Below are positions 1 to 8,511 of a stretch of DNA of 64,000 nucleotides, one piece after another. The translations under genes were made by a program, and so were the position numbers. A model generated the notes under the pieces. It was not told the origin of the DNA, ran no database searches, and saw only the letters and a list, made by a program, of their open reading frames with translations. This DNA comes from Chryseobacterium camelliae (lineage in GTDB: Bacteria; Bacteroidota; Bacteroidia; Flavobacteriales; Weeksellaceae): positions 2,976,001 to 3,040,000 of the forward strand of contig NZ_CP022986.1 of NCBI RefSeq assembly GCF_002770595.1, given 5' to 3'. Positions within the stretch are counted from its first letter, which is position 1; every line of letters begins with the position of its first letter.

Positions 1-3000
1 GTAAGTTGAAAATATTTCTACACTGTAATCTCCTCCTATCCCAGAGTAATTAATAACAGATCCTGCATCGCCTGTTCCAGCCCAATTATAATCAAACCAA
101 ACTGTATTCGATCTTTTTGCTGAACCGTTATTAATGCCTCCATTTTTATCAACGGCTATTCCATTACTAGTACTTAAAACATCATATCCATTAACTTTTA
201 CCTGACCACCATATGGCTGTAAGTTGATAACTCCCCAAGTATAATTATTACCAACAGTTATCACCATATTATTTGATGATGGGATACTTATTCCTCCAAA
301 AGTACCATCTAGATTAGAAGCTTTTAATCCAAAATAAGGATTATCATAGTTACTTCCATTTGGGACATCAATTTCAATCTTAGCATTTTGGGGCACATAA
401 TTGTCTAGCATTGCTATTGTGGCAGCTCCCACATTTGTTAAATATGCTAGATAGTCTACATTTGAAATTGGCAGATTGTTAGCATGCCATATTCTTTTAT
501 TAAGCATTTTTACTCCATGGCTATCTTTTCCAGTTAGATATACATTTTCACCGGTATAAGAAAAAGCAAGGCCGGCCCCATACTCACCGTTACCAACTTG
601 TGAGTGATTGACCCACATCAATAACGAACCATAGTCATTATCGCCGTTTGGTCTATAAAAGCCAGATTTTTTTGGATTAAATGTACCTAATGACTGTCCT
701 AAATCCGGAGGGTAAGCTTCAATGGTTCCTGTTGGATTTGATCCACAGATGAAATCTTGCATATTTCGATGTCCGCCACCTCCAAGAAGTAAGTAATCAT
801 CACTAGATCCCGCCTTAAGAAAACCGTTTGCAGTAACTTTGGCAGATCCGTCTCCGTTGATATCTTTAAAGAAAAAACCTGCATCATTTCCTCTATAGCT
901 GATGGTTCCGGCATATTGAGTAGGCTGATGAAAAGCTATGGTTGGAAATATAGTATTAAAAGATCCATTACCGTTAAGCATAATTGCCGCACCGTTATAT
1001 CCATTGCCGTCAGCGCCATTAAAAGTCTTTTTACCATCTATCGTCTGTGGAGTATCCAGTGTCACGTAATCCTTTAATGTGCTTCCTAAATCATTTACGG
1101 CGTTGTGAATGTCATTGGTATTGGCATTCATCAGAATTCCGCCACTCCAGATTCTGGATTCTGTAGGTTCTATAGTCTGACTATGTACGGTATACGATGA
1201 GATGTGAAGAGTAGGAACCGATGTACTGTTAACATCAAACCAGTATTTGGATCCTCCCCTGACATAAATTACGACATCCGAAGAACGCGGCATCTGATCA
1301 TATCCGATTACTTTAGTATCATCTTTTACCCAGGACTCATCCTGGTAATTGCAAATCGCTTTAAAATGAGCGGTTCCCCAGCCACTTCCATAGACTTCGA
1401 ATTCGTAGTAACACCAGAATCCGCCACCATGTGTTGAATAAGAGGGAACACCCATTGAACTATCCAATGTTCTGTACACTTTAATGGTAGAAGGGTAATA
1501 GCTGTTACATTGGATCGTAACCGGATAATATTTGGATTCATCCAGACCTAAGGTGTCAATCATAGTCCTTTTCCCGAATATTCTTCCCCCGATCTCAGAA
1601 TCATTGCCTGCATTGACTGCATTCCTTGCCTTTATATTTCCGTTGGAGTCTACTGTGAGGCCTGGATTTCCCTTACTGGTAAAAATATGGTTGTTTCCCG
1701 ATTCATGGTAGACCGTATCGACTATAGGATTTCCAATATAAAGCTGATCTGCATTACTTGCATTAATAATTTGGCTGCCATTTAATTTTGAAGAAGAAAA
1801 CTTATCACTGATGACCGTTCCAGGCGTATTTATATCCCCTTTTGAGTATATTCCAAGATGAGGAACTAACGATTCGTCCACATATCCGTCAGAAAGCAGT
1901 AATCCTCCTGTTAGCAGTCGTTGTGCCTGATTGTTTTCATTCAGGATACCCAGAGGCTTATTGGTCGTTATCGCCCTGTAGATACCCATATCTCTTTTTC
2001 CCCAGTAATCATTTGGGTTAAAATTATTACTCGTCCACAGCTTATACCAATCCGTATGGTTTTTTTGGTCATATCCGGTACTCCTGTACTTTCTGAAATA
2101 CATATTGTCCCCAAATAACGGAGATGCCAGTTGAAACCCATAGTTGTCATGTTCAGCCCATGCGTTGACGTTAATCCATGCCGAATAATAGCTTTCCGGT
2201 AAATTGCCATTAGGATCTGCGCCGAAAAAACCGGATTTGTGGGTAATATTAGGGTCCGTAATATTATTGAAATTTCCGCCCCAGCCATTATTGCCGGATA
2301 CGATATTCTGCAGGTTACCTTCATGGATGATTTCCCAGCTTTTAGTACCGTCATTGTTTTCTACCCGCGGATTCTGATTACTGCTTCCTTTTTTTAACGT
2401 TATTCCTGAACCAGCCTTCTTGTAAATTTTGTTACCTGCTTCGAAATTGATCCCCAGGCCATCATCCGTAAAGTTTAAATCTCTTTTGAATGTTTTGCTT
2501 CCTGAAATGGCCTGGTCAGTATGCGTAGTGACAGCTCTTGAATCTTTCTTAAAATATTCGCTGAGCGTTGTTGCCTGCAACACAAGGCTTGAAGCGTCCG
2601 CATCCCATTCCAGCTTCCAATGGTCTTTATTGAAAGTCTGATCTCCCAAATAAGCCTGGAGATCTGTAATGGCAACCCTCGGATAAGCAAATATACCCAG
2701 CTGTGAGCCTAAGATCAGTACGTAAAAGTCTCCGGAAGCAGGATCTTTATAAAATTCAATTTTCCCGATATGGGTAGATTCTCCGGATTTCCAGTTTACG
2801 GTAGGTTCATAATGATTTTCCTGATACCTGTACAGGTTGATCTGAAATTCATAAAATTCATAAGGATAGCTGTATAGCTTCACAGTAAAGGTCAGCATGT
2901 TGCCCGCCACAGCGGAAATTCTGATCAGCAGATTGCTTTTGAATCCTCCAACGGCATCATTGATAACAGAAAGTCCCATGGTGCCATCCTGAATTCCGGA

Positions 3001-3420
3001 ATGGGAATAAAAGTGTTTAATATCATGCAGGTTCTGGCTGTTGAGGCTTACAGTACGGTCAGCACCCTCATACGGAATATAATTGCCTAACTGGGTATTA
3101 TCAATCCCCACATAGGAACTTCCGCCCCATCGGTATTGTTTGTTATCTCCTGTAGTGATATAGATCTTTCCTTTCTCACCCGGTTGTGGCAGTTCTGCAT
3201 AAGATCCGAATTCAAGGACATCATCCACATAGCTGGGAAGCTGCGATGCCGGAACTTTACCGTCGACAAGATCTGCTTTCCTGGTAAAATCATAGGCAAT
3301 GTTTTCAGGAGGGATGCTGTCCTCCTTATGGAAGTAAGATGCCTGCCATTCCCAGAAATCTTCCTGTCTGGGAATATCTCCGTTCTCAAATAATTTTTTT
3401 AGTTCTTCTTTGTTTAACAT
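1..3420 (-). CDS. Phage-like tail fibre protein with pyocin-knob segment (partial, runs off left edge)
   Basis: The frame stays open from an ATG at 3420 to the window edge, giving at least 1140 residues without a stop. There is no signal peptide or membrane segment. Residues about 85-110 (IYITTGDNKQYRWGGSSYVG) resemble the N-terminal stretch of phage tail proteins. Two copies of the fibre-repeat phrase occur (QAISGSKTF near residue 305, QTIDGKKTF near 795). Residues about 380-475, ending in WYKLWTSNNF, resemble a pyocin-knob domain. Such proteins are receptor-binding fibres of phages, tailocins or contractile injection particles. It is the last gene in view of a co-regulated minus-strand cluster and probably lies downstream of module A at 3984-4018. 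What particle it belongs to cannot be seen here. Confidence 0.8.
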   Translation of the reverse strand, partial: MLNKEELKKLFENGDIPRQEDFWEWQASYFHKEDSIPPENIAYDFTRKADLVDGKVPASQLPSYVDDVLEFGSYAELPQPGEKGKIYITTGDNKQYRWGGSSYVGIDNTQLGNYIPYEGADRTVSLNSQNLHDIKHFYSHSGIQDGTMGLSVINDAVGGFKSNLLIRISAVAGNMLTFTVKLYSYPYEFYEFQINLYRYQENHYEPTVNWKSGESTHIGKIEFYKDPASGDFYVLILGSQLGIFAYPRVAITDLQAYLGDQTFNKDHWKLEWDADASSLVLQATTLSEYFKKDSRAVTTHTDQAISGSKTFKRDLNFTDDGLGINFEAGNKIYKKAGSGITLKKGSSNQNPRVENNDGTKSWEIIHEGNLQNIVSGNNGWGGNFNNITDPNITHKSGFFGADPNGNLPESYYSAWINVNAWAEHDNYGFQLASPLFGDNMYFRKYRSTGYDQKNHTDWYKLWTSNNFNPNDYWGKRDMGIYRAITTNKPLGILNENNQAQRLLTGGLLLSDGYVDESLVPHLGIYSKGDINTPGTVISDKFSSSKLNGSQIINASNADQLYIGNPIVDTVYHESGNNHIFTSKGNPGLTVDSNGNIKARNAVNAGNDSEIGGRIFGKRTMIDTLGLDESKYYPVTIQCNSYYPSTIKVYRTLDSSMGVPSYSTHGGGFWCYYEFEVYGSGWGTAHFKAICNYQDESWVKDDTKVIGYDQMPRSSDVVIYVRGGSKYWFDVNSTSVPTLHISSYTVHSQTIEPTESRIWSGGILMNANTNDIHNAVNDLGSTLKDYVTLDTPQTIDGKKTFNGADGNGYNGAAIMLNGNGSFNTIFPTIAFHQPTQYAGTISYRGNDAGFFFKDINGDGSAKVTANGFLKAGSSDDYLLLGGGGHRNMQDFICGSNPTGTIEAYPPDLGQSLGTFNPKKSGFYRPNGDNDYGSLLMWVNHSQVGNGEYGAGLAFSYTGENVYLTGKDSHGVKMLNKRIWHANNLPISNVDYLAYLTNVGAATIAMLDNYVPQNAKIEIDVPNGSNYDNPYFGLKASNLDGTFGGISIPSSNNMVITVGNNYTWGVINLQPYGGQVKVNGYDVLSTSNGIAVDKNGGINNGSAKRSNTVWFDYNWAGTGDAGSVINYSGIGGDYSVEIFSTY

Positions 3421-3695
3421 TTTTTTCTTTTTAATTTATGCGTAGATAATAAAGCTATCAGCTACCGGCCTTCCATTTATGATGTTTTAGAATGGCTGAG
3501 CATGATACCCGCTCATTTTTGAGTGTTTTTCCTATGTGAGATACTTTAAGCTGATCATAGACATTATTCTGGCTGTCCGTCATTTCGTCAATGATGAATC
3601 TAAAGGAGCTGAAAAGGTTTTGGTAATGGTCAGGAGTCAGGTCTGGTCAGATGTGAATCGGGTAGGCAACAGAAGCTGTTTGTGCTGTAATATTT

Positions 3696-3863
3696 TTAGA
3701 ATTCTTCTTCAGGAATATCGGTTTCATAATCTTCCCGGAAAAAATTTTCAATGTCTTTGAGATAATTCTCATAGTCCATTTCTGTATTTTCGATGTCGCT
3801 CCAGTCTATGGTGTAGAGGTCTTCATCAAGAACAGGTTCTGAATGTTTGTATTGTGTTTCCAT
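3696..3863 (-). CDS. Small, very acidic protein (55 aa), unknown function
   Basis: An ATG at 3863 opens a 55-residue frame ending EEEF. I count 20 Asp/Glu against 3 Lys/Arg, so the net charge is strongly negative. It has no Cys, no signal peptide and several aromatic residues (W21, Y31, Y34, F41, F42). It is the first frame downstream of promoter module A, with a leader of roughly 110 bases, and it precedes the fibre gene by 275 bases. Those 275 bases hold only weak short frames. I do not recognise a family. Charge and size would suit a DNA mimic, an inhibitor or a chaperone-like adaptor, but that is speculation. A competing plus-strand frame over the same bases has no promoter or recognisable product. 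Confidence 0.5.
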   Translation of the reverse strand: METQYKHSEPVLDEDLYTIDWSDIENTEMDYENYLKDIENFFREDYETDIPEEEF

Positions 3864-3983
3864 ATGATAATACTATTTATTGGATTGGGTATGAATTGTT
3901 AAAATTTGTCAGTATATTCTTTGTTTTATAAGTTGTTGTATGGATAAAAGCAGATAAAAGGATTTCTTGTCTTGGCTCTGATT

Positions 3984-4018
3984 CAAAGGTATAAGCGTGG
4001 TGCGACAAAACTTGACGT
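3984..4018 (-). promoter_or_regulatory. Promoter module A (shared cluster operator plus -7 box)
   Basis: Read on the minus strand: ACGTCAAGTTTTGTCG (4018-4003), 11 bases, then TACCTTTG (3991-3984), which fits the Bacteroidetes -7 consensus TANNTTTG. Transcription would run into the acidic 55-residue frame and then the fibre gene. The first transcribed bases (GAATCAGA) match modules B and nearly C. Confidence 0.8.
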
Positions 4019-4022
4019 AATA

Positions 4023-4053
4023 AAAAAAATAACTCAATAATGAGTTATTTTTT
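4023..4053 (-). terminator. Hairpin terminator after the 184-residue gene
   Basis: AAATAACTCA (4027-4036) pairs with TGAGTTATTT (4041-4050) around an ATAA loop, and the pairing extends into flanking A and T runs. On the minus strand the stem is followed by a T-run. It overlaps the stop codon of the upstream gene and ends five bases from module A. Confidence 0.75.
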
Positions 4054-4606
4054 AGGTGAAGTCAGTGAGTTCTATTTCGTCTCCCATGAGCATGAGAATG
4101 TCCATTTCAGAGAGCATGGATTTCAGCTTTACAGTACCCATTTTCAGTTCATTATGGGTGAGCAGGTACAGCCAGATATTGCGTATGAAATCATTGAATT
4201 CCATACTGTTGTTGTATCTTGGGGTATAGATGGGTGCTGCCAGTGTTAAAAGCTGTTTGATGATCTCTCTGCAGTCGTTTAGTTTCCTTTCATAGGGAAT
4301 CAGTACATTCAATACGGTATTCTGGATATCGTAGAGAATTCCGGAAGCTGCCTTGGTCTGGTTTTTCCTGATGTTGATTCCTCTGCCATCAGTCAGCCTG
4401 GCCGAAATAATTTTACTCCTGAAGCCAGCAATTTCCGATACTTCACTGATATTATAGGTAGAAAGGATATTTTCAGAAGCCTTGAGCCAGTCCATAATCT
4501 TATCAATAAAATAAGGGTCTTTTTTGTCAAGTGAGGATACGACAGACGGGAATTCCAGCAGCTTTTCTTTCAGTTGGGTAACCAGGATAAATTGTGATTT
4601 TTTCAT
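4052..4606 (-). CDS. Cluster protein of unknown family (184 aa)
   Basis: A 184-residue, probably helical, soluble protein with no signal peptide or membrane segment. I recognise no domain. Its ATG shares its A with the TAA stop of the preceding 227-residue gene (TAATG), so the two are almost certainly translationally coupled and may form a complex. A hairpin terminator overlaps its stop codon. It belongs to the same minus-strand cluster as the DUF2589-like protein, the patatin and the M15 peptidase. No function should be assigned beyond membership of that cluster. Confidence 0.75.
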   Translation of the reverse strand: MKKSQFILVTQLKEKLLEFPSVVSSLDKKDPYFIDKIMDWLKASENILSTYNISEVSEIAGFRSKIISARLTDGRGINIRKNQTKAASGILYDIQNTVLNVLIPYERKLNDCREIIKQLLTLAAPIYTPRYNNSMEFNDFIRNIWLYLLTHNELKMGTVKLKSMLSEMDILMLMGDEIELTDFT

Positions 4607-5289
4607 TATTCAGGGATTAGGGTTTCAACAATGTTTCCGTCAATATCTTCATAGCGTGACCATTCCATACCGGTTTCACTGATGCTCATTTTAGCATAAA
4701 TCAGGCATTTCGGATCAAGCTCCATCAGTTTGGACGCTTCTACGATCACACTGTTGTCAGGTGTTTTTTCAATAACTTTCTTCGCTTCATAGATTGTGCG
4801 GCTGAGGAGGCTCTCACGCAACGTTTCAATACTGGTTTCCTTCCAGTAAATGTTAGGAAGAGATTCGCATATTTCAGCAATGCGGTAGACGATATTTCCG
4901 AAATATTTTTCATATCTGGGATATACATTTTTTATTTCCTGTGATGTTAACTGATCAATGATTTCATCATATTCAGACTCCAGTTCTATAAGGGCTTTTC
5001 TCAGATGGAGATCTGATTCTCTGTCGCTCGGGTCATAATTTGTTTTAAGTACTTTGGTGATTTCATCATAGGCAAAATCCCTTAATTGGAGAATAGGCAG
5101 GCCTCCTGCCTGGGCAAAAGGGATGGTGAGGTCTACGGTCCCTATTTTCATCCTTGGAACGGAAAAGTTTTTAAGCAGTTCATCCTTGGCATATTCTCTG
5201 GCAATCTGTATGGTCTGGAGGTCGGCCATTTTGCGTGCGGAAGCAATTTCGGAAACAATTCCTCCCAGGTATTCATTTAATGTCGGCAT
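4606..5289 (-). CDS. Cluster protein of unknown family, DUF2589-neighbour type (227 aa)
   Basis: A 227-residue protein opening MPTLNEYLGGIVSEIASARK. An amphipathic helix is followed by a conserved-looking stretch (NFSVPRMKIGTVDLTIPFAQ, residues about 41-60) that resembles the start of a beta-rich domain. Its sequence style recalls proteins found beside DUF2589 genes, but I cannot name a family. It has no export signal. The start follows the DUF2589-like gene by 68 bases with a weak hairpin between them, so it is probably transcribed by read-through from modules B and C. Its stop overlaps the start of the 184-residue gene by one base. Confidence 0.7.
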   Translation of the reverse strand: MPTLNEYLGGIVSEIASARKMADLQTIQIAREYAKDELLKNFSVPRMKIGTVDLTIPFAQAGGLPILQLRDFAYDEITKVLKTNYDPSDRESDLHLRKALIELESEYDEIIDQLTSQEIKNVYPRYEKYFGNIVYRIAEICESLPNIYWKETSIETLRESLLSRTIYEAKKVIEKTPDNSVIVEASKLMELDPKCLIYAKMSISETGMEWSRYEDIDGNIVETLIPE

Positions 5290-5326
5290 GATAAAGTTTT
5301 TTATGATTAGTATAAATGGTATAAAA

Positions 5327-5350
5327 GGATGGCTGCCGTAACAGCCATCC
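5327..5350 (-). terminator. Hairpin between the DUF2589-like gene and the next gene (attenuator or terminator)
   Basis: GGATGGCTG (5327-5335) pairs perfectly with CAGCCATCC (5342-5350) around a six-base loop, followed on the minus strand by TTTTAT. No separate promoter for the downstream pair was seen, so it may act as partial attenuation that leaves the DUF2589-like protein in excess. Confidence 0.6.
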
Positions 5351-5357
5351 GAAAAAA

Positions 5358-5966
5358 TTAAACGGCAGCAATGCTGTCTTCCAGCATGTCCAGGATTCTG
5401 GAAAGTCCGGCCGGCAGTTCATCATTCACTGCTTTTACGTGTACGCCTAATGTATAAGTTCTTTCAGTAGTTGAAGTACTGGATGATGTCTTTTTATAGG
5501 ATGCAGAAGCATTGAACTTCACCTTCCAGAATTTCGCGCTTAAACTCGCATTTCCACTGAACTCACTGGACACATTCTGAGTCTCAACTGAGTTTAATTT
5601 GGCGTTGAAATCAATGGTCATCTCATCAATTCTCAGGGCCGGAATAGTCAGCATCGTCAGGAAAGGCACTTTCAGGTTCACACTTGATTCATTGAAAGGC
5701 TTTGAGCCTGATACTGCAGGGTCATACGCTGGATTGGGAACTGACTTTTGATAATTAAAGTCTACATACCTCAGTTGAGCCGGTGTAGCAGCCACTGCGG
5801 TGGAACCTGATCCTGAGGCGGCAACCGCTGGCATAAAGCCTACTTCCTTGATGAAGTTGACCTGTGAAATAGAAGCGTCATGCTGGGCTTTTACTGCTGC
5901 CTGCAAGGGGCCGCCAATATAAACGCTGAAATCTAAACTGTTTAATTCTTGTACTAAATTTGCCAT
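5358..5966 (-). CDS. DUF2589-like protein (202 aa)
   Basis: The N-terminal pattern (residues about 15-45, IGGPLQAAVKAQHDASISQV then NFIKEVGF) matches what I know of DUF2589: a short helix, then beta-rich segments about residues 90-130, then a low-complexity Ser/Thr-rich stretch (residues about 140-170). It has no signal peptide, Cys or membrane segment. DUF2589 proteins have no assigned function in my knowledge. The gene is first in a unit preceded by tandem modules B and C, with a leader of about 225 bases from B, and is followed by two genes of unknown family. It may be an abundant structural or scaffold protein, but that is inference. Confidence 0.75.
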   Translation of the reverse strand: MANLVQELNSLDFSVYIGGPLQAAVKAQHDASISQVNFIKEVGFMPAVAASGSGSTAVAATPAQLRYVDFNYQKSVPNPAYDPAVSGSKPFNESSVNLKVPFLTMLTIPALRIDEMTIDFNAKLNSVETQNVSSEFSGNASLSAKFWKVKFNASASYKKTSSSTSTTERTYTLGVHVKAVNDELPAGLSRILDMLEDSIAAV

Positions 5967-6199
5967 AATAATGGGTTTTAAAGGTTAATAATTTGGTTGA
6001 AAAATATAGTTGTGCTAGCTACTATTAGGGATAGGGAGTACATATCCAGTCTGTTTACTGACTGAAATCTGTGGGAATAATAGGATAAGTATACGTTCGG
6101 ATAGTCCGGAGTGCCGGCTATTGAATTTCTGGACGACGGGTGTCGGTGTAAAATATTTTCATGATTATTGGTTTTTAGGTTATAGTTTTTATTCTGATT

Positions 6200-6234
6200 C
6201 AAATATATTCAGGCGCAGCGACAGAACTTGACGT
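6200..6234 (-). promoter_or_regulatory. Promoter module B
   Basis: Minus strand: ACGTCAAGTTCTGTCG (6234-6219), 11 bases, then TATATTTG (6207-6200). It is the proximal promoter for the DUF2589-like gene. A frame beginning at 6202 would start inside the -7 box, so it is not a credible gene. Confidence 0.8.
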
Positions 6235-6384
6235 GTTATAAAAAATTTCAATATAAATTGTCAGTTAGTGTATGGGTAGTAGAGTGTGGTTTGCTTGTCA
6301 GTTTTGCCGTTCTTAATTCAGTAGGAAAAGTGCCTGAATAATCTGTATGCTATTTATTTAACTGGTTATTGTTTTATTCTGGTT

Positions 6385-6419
6385 CAAATATATTCAGATG
6401 CAGCGACAGAACTTGACGT
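6385..6419 (-). promoter_or_regulatory. Promoter module C
   Basis: Minus strand: ACGTCAAGTTCTGTCG (6419-6404), 11 bases, then TATATTTG (6392-6385). It is identical to module B in both boxes and shares TTCAG-like spacer bases and TTTGAACCAGAATAAAA downstream. It lies 185 bases upstream of B and so is a second promoter for the same unit. Confidence 0.8.
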
Positions 6420-6632
6420 AATATAAATTTTTTCAAAGATGATCATAGGTATTGAGTTTAGTTGATGTAATATGAGCACAAAGGATTCATAATCAGCCTA
6501 TAATACAGCAGTTGCCATTAAGAAAGTAAGACCAGGTCGTGGAATATAGTTAATGACAACTGATATATTACACCTTATAAAGTTAAATTATAAGCATATT
6601 TACTTATTTTAATGATTTATAAGCTAAAGAGG

Positions 6633-7670
6633 TTATATTTTATTCCTGATCAATTTTTGAACAATCTGATTTAATGTTTCGCGATGATCATCAATATAGG
6701 CCAGTCCCGCCTGGATCAGGTTTTCAATATTACTTCTCCTTACATCGTCCATAGCCGGTGAAGCATTTTTAAGCGATGGATTAAGCCGGTAATAGTTTTT
6801 CTGGTTTCTTTGTCCTAATGTCTGGAACATCTGGCAAAGCTGATAATCTACCGTTTCAGCATTGGCTGACATCAGGATGTCAATAATAGGATTGACCCAG
6901 CTTATTTTTCCCGCCTTTTCCAGCTTCTTAAAAGAATAGGGACGGGCCTCAATACCGGTGCCGATAGAAACGATCAGCATATCACCCACACCGGGATTAT
7001 TGGCCTTCTGATGGTTTTTAAGGATTTCCGCAAAAGGCGTTTTCCTGGCTTCTGCGTATGCACAAAGTGCCGGATTATTGGCAAACATACCTCCGTCAAT
7101 CAGGCTGAAAATCTGTCCGTACATCGATTTGATCTGAACCGGGCTGAAATAGGTAGGAGCTGCTGAAGTTGCCCGGCAAACATCTTTAACGTAAAAATTA
7201 TCTGTGCTCAGGTTCGCTTTAAACGAATTGAAAAGTTTTGCCCTCCTGTTTTCTATATCATAACTTGTGATGAGGCAGGGTTTAATCAATTCCTTAAGTT
7301 CTAAATTTCCAAAAAAATCGTTCAGGTTTTTTTCAAGTGCCTCTTGGGAAATTTTTTCATTAAGCAGCCCGAATGGATTGAGCAGCCTTTCCCAAAAAGA
7401 AACCTGGAATATGTCGCCACCTTTTTCAGCATATAATTCCAGCCCTTTTCGGATGGAATATTTGGCTTTCCGGTGTTCGTCAGGACATAGAATGATAGAA
7501 GCAATCAGTCCTCCTGTACTGCTTCCTGCAACCATATCAAAATAATCTCCGAGCTTGGCACCCGGCTTATCGTAATACTGAAGCTGTTCCTCTATGTAAC
7601 GCAGGATAATACAGGTAATGATACCTCTAATCCCGCCTCCGTCCAAAGAAAGAATGGTTGTCTTTTTCAT
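6633..7670 (-). CDS. Patatin-like phospholipase (345 aa)
   Basis: A full patatin catalytic domain. The oxyanion loop is DGGGIRG (residues 10-16), the nucleophile elbow is GSSTG (49-53, Ser51), and the catalytic aspartate is in DGG (Asp192). The family hydrolyses acyl esters of membrane phospholipids with this Ser-Asp dyad. There is no signal peptide, so it would act from the cytoplasm on the inner leaflet or be released by lysis. The length and C-terminal region are like soluble bacterial patatins, including effectors of defence systems, but no cyclase or sensor gene lies beside it. It is transcribed from module D, and its leader carries an 11-bp hairpin. Confidence 0.92.
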   Translation of the reverse strand: MKKTTILSLDGGGIRGIITCIILRYIEEQLQYYDKPGAKLGDYFDMVAGSSTGGLIASIILCPDEHRKAKYSIRKGLELYAEKGGDIFQVSFWERLLNPFGLLNEKISQEALEKNLNDFFGNLELKELIKPCLITSYDIENRRAKLFNSFKANLSTDNFYVKDVCRATSAAPTYFSPVQIKSMYGQIFSLIDGGMFANNPALCAYAEARKTPFAEILKNHQKANNPGVGDMLIVSIGTGIEARPYSFKKLEKAGKISWVNPIIDILMSANAETVDYQLCQMFQTLGQRNQKNYYRLNPSLKNASPAMDDVRRSNIENLIQAGLAYIDDHRETLNQIVQKLIRNKI

Positions 7671-7719
7671 GTGATTGTTAACTTTTTAGAAGAAACACAT
7701 TAGGCCTTTAGACAACCCA

Positions 7720-7746
7720 ACCAACAGATATAGGCTATCTATTGGT
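7720..7746 (-). other. Hairpin in the patatin leader
   Basis: ACCAACAGATA (7720-7730) pairs with TATCTATTGGT (7736-7746) with one wobble pair and a five-base loop. It lies between module D and the patatin ATG, so it would be in the 5' untranslated RNA. There is no T-run, so it is not a terminator. It could affect translation or stability. Confidence 0.45.
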
Positions 7747-7778
7747 CGGGAGTATTGCTTTATATGGTTCTCGTAAAA

Positions 7779-7813
7779 CAAAAGTAGGATGGGGAAGCGA
7801 CAGAAGTTGACGT
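7779..7813 (-). promoter_or_regulatory. Promoter module D
   Basis: Minus strand: ACGTCAACTTCTGTCG (7813-7798, one change from consensus), 11 bases, then TACTTTTG (7786-7779). It drives the patatin gene with a leader of about 100 bases. Confidence 0.78.
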
Positions 7814-7815
7814 GT

Positions 7816-7853
7816 TTTAAAATAAAATCTCTGTAAAGAGATTTTATTTTAAA
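7816..7853. terminator. 17-bp perfect AT-rich hairpin beside module D
   Basis: The arm 7816-7832 is exactly complementary to 7837-7853 around a GTAA loop. It lies downstream of the M15 peptidase gene and upstream of module D, so it most likely ends the peptidase transcript. It begins three bases from the module D operator. Confidence 0.6.
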
Positions 7854-7987
7854 TGATTTTTATATAGATTATTAAATGATGAAAAATTATAGAAATCTGA
7901 TTAGAAGGATAGAAAAATAATTCTTTTTAAAAAATTGATATAGAGTCATTTGGTCTGCTATTTTTGAAAAGTCCAATAAAGTGGTCA

Positions 7988-8491
7988 TCAGTTCAAGACT
8001 ACATAACCGCTCTTATCTCTCGCCATTTTAGACAATGCTCTCCAGCTTGTCTTTATAACTCCTTTAGGGGTTCGAAGCTCTTTCTTTTCAAAATGGGGGA
8101 GGTCTTTAAACGTTTTCCAGTTACCACCCCAGTCCCAGCCATGTTTAGCAAAAATTTTCACGCATTCATACCAATCGGCTACCTGGTCATTGTCCCAGTC
8201 TCTCGCAGTATCCCAACTTGCCGTTTTACCGTCGATCATCAGGCATATATCGACAGCAAGACCGTAATTATGGATGCTCTGACCTGCTTTGGCATTGGTA
8301 ACTTTTTTTCCTTTCGTGATTCTTCCTATAGCATACAGTTTTTCCTGTTCCTCAAATGACCTCAGCCCCTGGGTAATCCTTATTTTAGCCCTTCCTGTAA
8401 GGGCTTCGTCACACTCTTTGATAATCTGCTTCACTTCTTCCCTTACGATTGGGTGTAGCTGATCTATTCTCTGTAAAGTTACTTTGTCCAT
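7988..8491 (-). CDS. M15-family peptidoglycan peptidase, phage-endolysin type (167 aa)
   Basis: Zinc ligands of the M15 family (VanY / L-alanyl-D-glutamate peptidase) are visible: SIHNYGLAVD gives His74 and Asp81, and PHFE gives His133. The fold start QGLRSFEEQEKLYAIGR (residues 41-57) is typical. These enzymes cut peptidoglycan stem peptides. There is no signal peptide, as in phage endolysins, so access to the wall would need a holin, membrane damage or lysis. I chose the ATG at 8491. An in-frame upstream ATG at 8536 lies inside the module E operator and would precede the transcription start. Module E gives a leader of only about 15 bases. Confidence 0.9.
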   Translation of the reverse strand: MDKVTLQRIDQLHPIVREEVKQIIKECDEALTGRAKIRITQGLRSFEEQEKLYAIGRITKGKKVTNAKAGQSIHNYGLAVDICLMIDGKTASWDTARDWDNDQVADWYECVKIFAKHGWDWGGNWKTFKDLPHFEKKELRTPKGVIKTSWRALSKMARDKSGYVVLN

Positions 8492-8511
8492 AATAATATA
8501 TTGTTTGATAA

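Larger units (their letters stand above)
5967..6632. other. Long regulatory intergenic region with duplicated promoter modules
   Basis: These 666 bases separate the patatin and DUF2589-like genes and contain no convincing frame. They hold modules B and C, 185 bases apart and similar to each other from the operator through about 25 transcribed bases. The interval between them has no minus-strand ATG frame of note. The stretch 6420-6632 is AT-rich with nothing recognised. Confidence 0.7.

Noticed and set aside
3421..3695. Short frames, including one of about 40 codons on the minus strand, in the spacer before the fibre gene
   Set aside because: No recognisable product and no promoter element; treated as untranslated spacer.
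5978..6202. 74-residue minus-strand frame between the DUF2589-like and patatin genes
   Set aside because: Its ATG lies inside the -7 box of module B, so the promoter's own transcript could not contain the start, and the product resembles nothing known.
6633..7670. Reading the patatin gene as a CBASS (cyclic-nucleotide) effector
   Set aside because: No nucleotide cyclase or accessory gene is adjacent; the shared promoter module links it to the fibre and peptidase genes instead.
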